Source: CAITSH01 sp945892985 (GTDB taxonomy: Bacteria > Pseudomonadota > Gammaproteobacteria > Burkholderiales > SG8-39). Taken from it: DNA of 64,000 nucleotides. Numbering within the stretch: the stretch's first letter is position 1; every line of letters begins with the position of its first letter. The position numbers were made by a program, and so were the translations under genes. The stretch covers positions 62,001 to 126,000 of the forward strand of contig CAMDDU010000006.1 in the NCBI GenBank assembly GCA_945892985.1, given 5' to 3'. Below the pieces are notes generated by a model. It worked only from the letters and a program-made list of their open reading frames with translations. It searched no databases and was not told where the DNA came from. Positions 59,401-64,000 of the stretch are shown piece after piece.

Positions 59401-59484
59401 CCCCATGAGCGCCAGGGCCAGCATGAAATACAGCACCAGACCGCGATGGCCCAGCGCCCATTCAGAAAGATTGAAATGCCTCAC
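56413..59484 (-). CDS. RND-family efflux pump inner-membrane protein
   Basis: Proton-driven exporter of 1023 residues (AcrB-like superfamily, HAE1/heavy-RND-like). It has an N-terminal helix, a first periplasmic loop with SEDPPFTFKVMVVRTLWPGATAREVADQVTERIEKKLQ, and a second set with VKKVERILAKEQGIDNYVSYVGTG. Proton-relay acids lie in LGLLVDDAIIAVEMM of helix 4. The C-terminal half repeats the first. The LAxxD/L-rich family pattern FxxxxxRLGQSEDP is that of the Mmp-like multidrug members adjacent to single adaptors. Its adaptor gene lies 82 bases upstream; no outer-membrane channel gene is next to it. Confidence 0.94.
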   Translation of the reverse strand: MRHFNLSEWALGHRGLVLYFMLALALMGVFSYDRLGQSEDPPFTFKVMVVRTLWPGATAREVADQVTERIEKKLQEAPYVDVLRSYSKPGESLVFFLAKDSTPPSEVPNIWYQVRKKIGDIKQTLPAGVQGPFFNDEFGDTFGNIYALTGDGFDYAQLKKHADHVRSELLRVPGVAKVEFFGEQEEKIFIEISNAKLANLGMDPQVIFATLQKENALLPAGSFETASDRVFLRLSGDFASLDAIREISLRANGRLIRLGDIARVSRGYVDPPVSKMRFRGEEAFGIGVSMAAGGDILELGSRLDAETARLQAQLPVGVELHQVSNQPDSVKRSIREFLGTLAEAVLIVLAVSLLSLGLRTGIVVALSIPLVLAITFLFMNLFDVGLHKISLGALILALGLLVDDAIIAVEMMARKMEEGWDRVRAASFAYTSTAMPMLSGTLVTAAGFLPIATAASSTGEYTRSIFQVTVIALLVSWVAAVVFIPYLGYKLLPDFKAAGHADPDEAERALYDTRFFRRFRALVDWCVGWRKTVIATTLLLFVLSLFGFGFVQQQFFPDSTRLELLLDLRLPEGSSYAATEAEVKKVERILAKEQGIDNYVSYVGTGSPRFYLPLDQQLTNTNFAQFVILAKGQAEREALRVRLIGLFEDDFPTLRAAVNRLENGPPVGFPVQFRVSGEDVPTVRKYAAQVAAVMRANANLQNVQYDWDEPSKVIKLDIDQGKARVLGISSQDLSTFINTSLKGFSVTTFRERDKLVEVLLRGAEQERARLSLLGNLSVPTPSGKPVPLAQIATISYGFEEGIIWRRNRVPTVTVRANVYGKIQAPAVTAQVESKLAAIRSALPSGYLLETGGAVEDSAKGSKSVAAGVPLFLVVVFTVLMIQLQSFQRVLLVAMTAPLGLIGVTLALLLFNVPFGFVAMLGTIALSGMIMRNSLILVDQIEQDIAAGRAPWIAIVDSTVRRFRPIVLTAAAAVLAMIPLTRSAFFGPMAVAIMGGLVVATALTLLFLPALYAAWFRVKRPQAA

Positions 59485-59498
59485 CGATGACGTGCCTG

Positions 59499-59561
59499 CG
59501 TTGTTCGTTGTTCGTTGTTCGTTGTTCGTTGTTCGTTCTGCGTTCTACGTTATGCGTTTTT
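59499..59561. repeat. 7-bp tandem repeat (CGTTGTT) between pump and adaptor
   Basis: Nine contiguous 7-base units: five perfect CGTTGTT (59499-59533), then CGTTCTG, CGTTCTA, CGTTATG and CGTTTTT. The CGTT core keeps the register through the decayed copies. Confidence 0.92.
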
Positions 59562-59566
59562 CGGGC

Positions 59567-60679
59567 TTACCTGGCGACGCTCGCCGCGGGCGGTGCCGTC
59601 CGGGCATCAAGCGCAACATCGAGCGCCCTGACCACCTGCCCCGGCACCAGCTTGTGCACGCCGGCGCCCACCACCTGCTCGCCATCGGCCAGGCCGGCCG
59701 TGATGGTGACGGCATTCTCGCGGTATTCACCGACCTTGACCGCGCGCAGCGCCACCTTGCCCGAGCCAGGGTCGAACACCCAGACCGCAGGTGCGCCGGC
59801 CGATTCGGTCAGCGCCGTCATGGGCAGCACGGCAAGATTGCCGGCAGTGGCACCCTGCACCAGCACATTGGCGGTCATCCCCAAGGCCACGCCCTCGTCG
59901 GCATCGGGCAGGCTCACCTTGACGGTGAAGCTGCGCGTTGTCGCGTCAACGCCGGGTGAAATCTCGCGAACGCGCGCGGCGTAGATTTTTTCCGGGTTGG
60001 CCCACAGACTGACGGCGAGCAGCTTGGCCGCGCGCAGGCTGGCAAGCTTGTTCTCGGAGACGTTGACCACGACCTCCTTCTCGCGCGGCTGCGCCAGGCG
60101 CAACACCGCCTGTCCGGCAACGACCACCTGCCCGGCCTCGGCCAACACTGCGGTGATCACACCATCCTGGTCAGCGACCAGCGCGGCGTAAGCGGCTTGG
60201 TTACGACTGAAATCATATTGCGCCTGCGCCTGTTCGAGTTTGGCCTTGGCGGCAGTGTGGGCAGTGAGCTTGCCCTCGTAGACGGCCTGGCTGACGAATT
60301 TCTTTTCCACCAGGTCGGCGTAACGCTCGAGCTCGGATTTGGTGAAACCATAATCGGCGCGAATGGCTGCAAGTTGCGCCTTCGCCGCTTCGGCGGTCAG
60401 TTGCAGATCCTGCGGGTCGAGCTGCGCCAGGGCCTGGCCCTTTGTCACCCTTGCTCCGGTATCAACCAGTCGCGCGACAATTTTTCCGGCAACGCGAAAA
60501 CCAAGCTCCGCTTCGTGGCGCGCGCGCACTTCGCCCGAATAAACGTCTTGCCCCAACCCCGCACCCAGAACCACCTTGTGCAACAGCACCGGCCTGACGG
60601 TCTGGGCCTGTTGCTCATCCCGACCGCAGGCCGCAAGCAGCAGCGGCAGAGCCAGCGCGAAAATTATTGTTGTTCTCAT
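59567..60679 (-). CDS. RND efflux pump periplasmic adaptor, lipoprotein
   Basis: Membrane-fusion protein of 370 residues linking the RND pump to an outer-membrane channel. The N-terminal signal ends in the lipobox LLLAACGRDE, so the Cys should be lipidated. Order: biotinyl-lipoyl strand (VYSGEVRARHEAELGFRVAGKIVARLVDTGARVTKGQALAQLDPQDL), alpha-helical hairpin (about 75-150), second lipoyl half (DGVITAVLAEAGQVVVAGQAVLRLA) and the beta-barrel and MP domains. It precedes the pump gene in the same direction. Confidence 0.94.
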   Translation of the reverse strand: MRTTIIFALALPLLLAACGRDEQQAQTVRPVLLHKVVLGAGLGQDVYSGEVRARHEAELGFRVAGKIVARLVDTGARVTKGQALAQLDPQDLQLTAEAAKAQLAAIRADYGFTKSELERYADLVEKKFVSQAVYEGKLTAHTAAKAKLEQAQAQYDFSRNQAAYAALVADQDGVITAVLAEAGQVVVAGQAVLRLAQPREKEVVVNVSENKLASLRAAKLLAVSLWANPEKIYAARVREISPGVDATTRSFTVKVSLPDADEGVALGMTANVLVQGATAGNLAVLPMTALTESAGAPAVWVFDPGSGKVALRAVKVGEYRENAVTITAGLADGEQVVGAGVHKLVPGQVVRALDVALDARTAPPAASVAR

Positions 60680-60932
60680 GAAACCCTTTTAACCATCCCT
60701 TGTTACCGACGCTTACTGTCACCACAGCTTGCTGTTAGCGCCACTTGCTGAGCGCTATGGGTCGGTAATACCCCCTCGGTCAGCGAATTGAATTTTAAAT
60801 GGCCGATGGCTTGGTTGCAAACAAGCCCGCCAGATCGCGCAGGCCATACGCTGCAAACCCGCGCCAGACGGGCTTCTCCAGCGCATAGTCGTCCGTCACG
60901 GTATGAAGGGTCAGGCTCGGGGTGGCGAATGC

Positions 60933-62096
60933 TCACGCCACTGCAGCGGGTGACAGCACCAGTCGTCGCAAAAAGTCCTCGCAGGCGATGATCTGGCCCA
61001 CCTCAATATATTCGTCCGGTTTGTGTGCCTGCTCGATGGAACCGGGCCCGCACACAATCGCGGCGATGCCCAGTTGCTGGTACAGCCCGCCCTCGGTGCC
61101 AAAACTCACCTTGCCCGAGGTCAAGCCGAGGCAGCCGCAAAACGCCCGCGCCGCCTGCGCAAAACTTTTGTCCTCGGCCTCGACCAGCGCCGGATAGTCA
61201 GACAGGGGGTGCCAGATAAAAGCCGCGCCGGGGAATACCGCGCGCATTTCGGGCAGCAGTATGGTTTCGGCATGGCGCTTCACCTCATCGAGCAAGGCAA
61301 CCGGATCCTGTTGCGGCAAATGGCGAAACTCAAACGAGAAACTGCACTCCTTTGGCACCACATTCAGCGCGATGCCGCCTTTGATGACGCCGGTGTGCAC
61401 AGTGCCATAGGGCGGCGTGAAATCGCTGTCAAACGGCCCTTGCTCGCGCAAACGTCGCGCCATGGCCTTGAGATAGACGATGACTTCGGCCGCACCCTCG
61501 ATGGCGTTGACGCCGTTTTGGGTCAGCGCCGAATGGCACTCCAGGCCTCTTACCTCGCAGCGCACCGACAACTTGCCCTTGTGCGCGACCACCACCTGCA
61601 TATTGGTCGGTTCGCCGACAATACAGCGCCGCGGCTGCACCGGCATGTCGCGCATTTGCGCAATGAGCCGCTTGGCCCCGATCATGCCGATCTCTTCGTC
61701 ATAGGAAAAGGCGAGGTGCACCGGCACCGCATCCGCCGGACGGGCGAGAAACTCAGGCACCAGCGCCAGCGCACAGGCAATGAAAGCCTTCATGTCGGCG
61801 GTGCCGCGGCCATAGCAGCGGCCATCGCGCTCGATCAGTGTGAACGGATCAGCGCTCCAGTTCTGGCCGTCCACCGGCACGCAATCGGTGTGGCCCGAGA
61901 GCATGAGGCCGCCGCTGTCGCCGCGGCCTATGGTGGCGTACAGGTTGGCCTTGCCGCCCGTCTCGTCCGTCACCAGGTGCGAGGGCACACCAAGGCGGTC
62001 CAGGTAATCGCGCACGAAGTCGATGAGCGCGAGATTGGAATTGCGGCTGGTGGTATCGAACGCGACCAGCCGCGCCAGGAGTTCCATGCTTGTCAT
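60933..62096 (-). CDS. argE: Acetylornithine deacetylase/ArgE-DapE family metallohydrolase
   Basis: Zinc amidohydrolase of 387 residues that removes the acetyl group of N-acetylornithine or a similar amide. Metal ligands: His in MLSGHTDCVPVDG, bridging Asp in GRGTADMKAF, catalytic Glu-Glu in SYDEEIGMIG, Glu in IVGEPTNM and the C-terminal His in GSIEQAHKPDEY. The dimerisation domain lies at about 180-295. The match to ArgE is strong, but the gene is not in an arginine operon, so a catabolic amidohydrolase is possible. It follows a peptide-type ABC binding protein by 27 bases. Confidence 0.85.
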   Translation of the reverse strand: MTSMELLARLVAFDTTSRNSNLALIDFVRDYLDRLGVPSHLVTDETGGKANLYATIGRGDSGGLMLSGHTDCVPVDGQNWSADPFTLIERDGRCYGRGTADMKAFIACALALVPEFLARPADAVPVHLAFSYDEEIGMIGAKRLIAQMRDMPVQPRRCIVGEPTNMQVVVAHKGKLSVRCEVRGLECHSALTQNGVNAIEGAAEVIVYLKAMARRLREQGPFDSDFTPPYGTVHTGVIKGGIALNVVPKECSFSFEFRHLPQQDPVALLDEVKRHAETILLPEMRAVFPGAAFIWHPLSDYPALVEAEDKSFAQAARAFCGCLGLTSGKVSFGTEGGLYQQLGIAAIVCGPGSIEQAHKPDEYIEVGQIIACEDFLRRLVLSPAAVA

Positions 62097-62123
62097 CGCG
62101 TTCGCCCTATGATCGGTGTGACA

Positions 62124-63707
62124 TCAATTAGCCGGACGGATATCCGAGGCGAGGGTGTACTGGTCGGAGCGCGCCTTGTAGGCGATGCCCTTCTTCATGC
62201 CCCAGGTGCTCACCTCGTAGTGCAGCGGAATGACCGCCAGTTCGCCAATGGCTATTTCCGCCGCCTCCGCCAGCAAGGCCTCGCGCTTTTTGTCATCTAT
62301 GGTGGCGAGCGCCTGCTGCGTCAGCGCATCGACTTTCGCGTTCGAGTAACGGCCGCGGTTGGCAGTGCCAAATCCGAGCTGCGTGTTGTAGCTGTGGATA
62401 AGCGCGCGCAGCGGCGAGGAGGTTTCGCCCGAGTCGGCACCCCAGCCAACCAGCATCAAGCTGAAATCGAGCTTGGAGGCGCGTGTGAAATAGACGCTCG
62501 AGGGCATGGTCTCCACCCTGGCGTCGATATTCACGCGCCGCAGCAGCTGCGCCACGGTCTGCACAATTTTGTCGTCGTTGATGTAGCGGTTATTGGTCCC
62601 GTGTACGGTGAGCCTGAAGCCGTTCGGATAGCCCGCCTCGGCCATCAGCTTGCGTCCAGCATCGGGGTCGTATTTCTCAGGCTTGAGCTTCTTGCTGGTG
62701 CCAAAGAAAAACTCGGGCAGCAGCTGCCCGGCGGGCACCGCTTTACCCTCCATCACGCGCGCCACGATCGCCTCGCGGCTCATTGCCAGCGACATCGCCT
62801 TGCGCACCCTGAAATCGCGCAAGGGGTTGGTCTCGAGCATGGGCTGGCCGGCGTTGTCGGCGACAAAGGGCGAGTTCTTTTCACGCCCGGTGTCGATATG
62901 CAGGAAGATCAGCCGGTTGGAGATGGCAGAAACGACATTGAGGTTCTTGTCTTTTTCCAGCAGCGCCGCATCGGCGGTGGGCACCGCCTCGATGAAGTCC
63001 GCGCCCCCGGACAACAGCGCCGCCACGCGTGCCGCCGGGTTGACGATGACCTTGAAAATCACCTTGTCCCAGGGTTCGCGGCCGCCCCAGTACTTGTCGT
63101 TGGCGACGACAACGATGCGCTCGCCGGGCACATACTCAAGAAATTTGTAGGGGCCTGTGCCGATGGCCGCCTTGCCCGAGTTGTAGTCTTCCGTGCCGGC
63201 CTTCTCGCCGTATTTTTTTGACACCATCGCAACGGCGCTGATGTCATTGGGAAAGGTCGGCGCGGGCTTGGCGGTCTTGACCAGGATGAGGTGGGGGCTC
63301 TTCACTTCTATGACCAGATCCCTGGGCACGTAGGTGCCAAAGGACGAGGGGCTGTTGGGGACATTCGGCGCGCGCTTGAAGCTGAACACCACGTCCTCGG
63401 CGGTGAAGTCCGAACCATCGTGCCACTTCACGCCCTTGCGCAACTGGATCTCCCAGGTCGTGTCGTTGAGCGCCTTCCATGCGGTGGCCAGCCCCGGCGT
63501 GAGCCTTTGCCTGGCATCGCTACGTATGAGGGCGTCGAAGATGTGTTTCGACATCGAGGTGTTCGGGCTGTAGTTGTGATAATGCGGGTCAAGCGAGGTG
63601 ATGGCCGCGCCAAGCGCAACCGAGAGATCACGCGCCCCGGCCGCGGCCGGCAGCGCAAGCGCTGCGGCGGCAAGGATGCAAACCAGCAAACGGCGGAAAA
63701 TGCACAT
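62124..63707 (-). CDS. Peptide/nickel-type ABC transporter periplasmic binding protein
   Basis: Periplasmic solute-binding protein, family 5 (DppA/OppA-like), of 527 residues. The signal peptide ends ALPAAAGARD. Motifs: ITSLDPHYHNYSPNTSMSKHIFDALI, WKALNDTTWEIQLRKGVKWHDGSDFTAEDVVFSFKR, KAAIGTGPYKFLEYVPGERIVVVAN and VRKAMSLAMSREAIVARVMEGKAVPAGQLLP. No permease or ATPase genes are in the window; they may lie beyond the edge or be lacking. The following ArgE-like hydrolase may act on the imported peptide or acylated amino acid. Confidence 0.93.
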   Translation of the reverse strand: MCIFRRLLVCILAAAALALPAAAGARDLSVALGAAITSLDPHYHNYSPNTSMSKHIFDALIRSDARQRLTPGLATAWKALNDTTWEIQLRKGVKWHDGSDFTAEDVVFSFKRAPNVPNSPSSFGTYVPRDLVIEVKSPHLILVKTAKPAPTFPNDISAVAMVSKKYGEKAGTEDYNSGKAAIGTGPYKFLEYVPGERIVVVANDKYWGGREPWDKVIFKVIVNPAARVAALLSGGADFIEAVPTADAALLEKDKNLNVVSAISNRLIFLHIDTGREKNSPFVADNAGQPMLETNPLRDFRVRKAMSLAMSREAIVARVMEGKAVPAGQLLPEFFFGTSKKLKPEKYDPDAGRKLMAEAGYPNGFRLTVHGTNNRYINDDKIVQTVAQLLRRVNIDARVETMPSSVYFTRASKLDFSLMLVGWGADSGETSSPLRALIHSYNTQLGFGTANRGRYSNAKVDALTQQALATIDDKKREALLAEAAEIAIGELAVIPLHYEVSTWGMKKGIAYKARSDQYTLASDIRPAN

Positions 63708-63780
63708 GCGAGACTCCGGGTGGTAGCGGGGTGATGTGCAGCCAGTCTACAAGAAAAAAACCACACTTCGCGGCATAACG

Positions 63781-63882
63781 CCATTGCACCATTGCACCAC
63801 TGCACCACTGCACCACTGCACCACTGCACCACTGCACCACTGCACCACTGCACCACTGCAACCTTACAGCATTGCAACATTG
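63781..63882. repeat. 8-bp tandem repeat (CACCACTG)
   Basis: Eight perfect CACCACTG units (63795-63858) flanked by near-copies: CACCATTG before, then CAACCTTA, CAGCATTG and CAACATTG after, all in the same register. It lies 74 bases upstream of the binding-protein start. Confidence 0.93.
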
Positions 63883-63933
63883 CGCCGGCAGGCGGCAGGC
63901 GACATTGTGGCCGCGATCAGCCGGGACGCAATG

Positions 63934-63962
63934 AAAAAGGGACGCCGAAACGTCCCTTTTTT
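63934..63962. terminator. Strong bidirectional rho-independent terminator
   Basis: AAAAAGGGACG (63934-63944), loop CCGAAA, CGTCCCTTTTT (63951-63961) and a further T: an 11-base perfect stem with A- and T-runs on both sides. It most likely ends a gene beyond the right edge on the minus strand or insulates the next unit. Confidence 0.92.
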
Positions 63963-64000
63963 GTGCGCACCCCGCGCGCGCGAGGCACTGCTTAAAGGCT

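Noticed and set aside
61023..63221. 732-codon plus-strand open frame opposite argE and the peptide-binding protein
   Set aside because: Both minus-strand genes are strongly supported by motifs; the plus frame has no recognisable domain.
63781..63995. Small open frames with His/Cys/Thr repeats (HHCTTAPL)
   Set aside because: They are simply the translation of the 8-bp tandem array, and no ribosome site precedes them.

Overview
The window is a GC-rich, densely coded bacterial chromosome segment. It most likely comes from a betaproteobacterium, probably Burkholderiales. The grounds are the gene order ribB-ribH-nusB-thiL-pgpA-pncC, a fused FdsG/FdsB-type formate dehydrogenase subunit, two Bug/TctC-type periplasmic binding proteins, and many catabolic genes under IclR regulators. 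No phage genes, transposase genes, CRISPR array, tRNA or rRNA were seen.

Layout. 1-3435 (minus): end of an NAD-dependent molybdenum formate dehydrogenase operon with an FNR-like box upstream. 3750-10235 (minus): a vitamin B12 operon, cobalamin riboswitch - btuB - btuC - btuD - btuF - cobQ. 10305-13873 (minus): enoyl-CoA hydratase, HpaI-type aldolase, PaaY-like hexapeptide protein and a secreted alpha/beta hydrolase. 14103-16364 (plus): glnS and a small winged-helix protein. 16501-25028 (plus): a catabolic run of MFS, acyl-CoA synthetase, an atypical crotonase, an atypical SDR, a Bug binding protein, an intradiol dioxygenase, a carboxymuconolactone-decarboxylase-like protein and a second MFS. 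25181-27209: a membrane protein with an HEAGH motif, then a HicB antitoxin beside a hicA gene broken by an amber codon, then pncC. 27199-30810 (minus): pgpA, thiL, nusB, ribH and a RibB whose GTP cyclohydrolase II half is degenerate. 31132-33506 (plus): a sensor kinase/response regulator pair behind a perfect FNR-type box.

33819-56080 is the most unusual part: two convergent loci built from the same parts. Locus A (33819-44194) has an IclR regulator diverging from a ferritin-like diiron protein, a branched-chain-amino-acid-type (Liv) ABC transporter with a LivM-LivG fusion, an aldehyde dehydrogenase, an iron alcohol dehydrogenase and an esterase-like hydrolase. Locus B (56080 down to 44378) has an IclR regulator, a Liv-type binding protein, three tandem diiron paralogues, LivH-LivM-LivG-LivF, an amidase, a Bug binding protein and a RidA-like protein. 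One of the three tandem diiron proteins has lost a metal-ligand glutamate (ExxH changed to KxxH). Each locus therefore couples uptake, a putative diiron oxygenase and downstream enzymes under an IclR switch. The substrate cannot be read from the sequence.

56413-60679 (minus) is an RND efflux pump with its lipoprotein adaptor. 60933-63707 (minus) holds an ArgE/DapE-family deacetylase and a peptide-type ABC binding protein. Intergenic regions carry several short tandem repeats (11-, 8- and 7-bp units) and three kinds of dispersed palindromic element.
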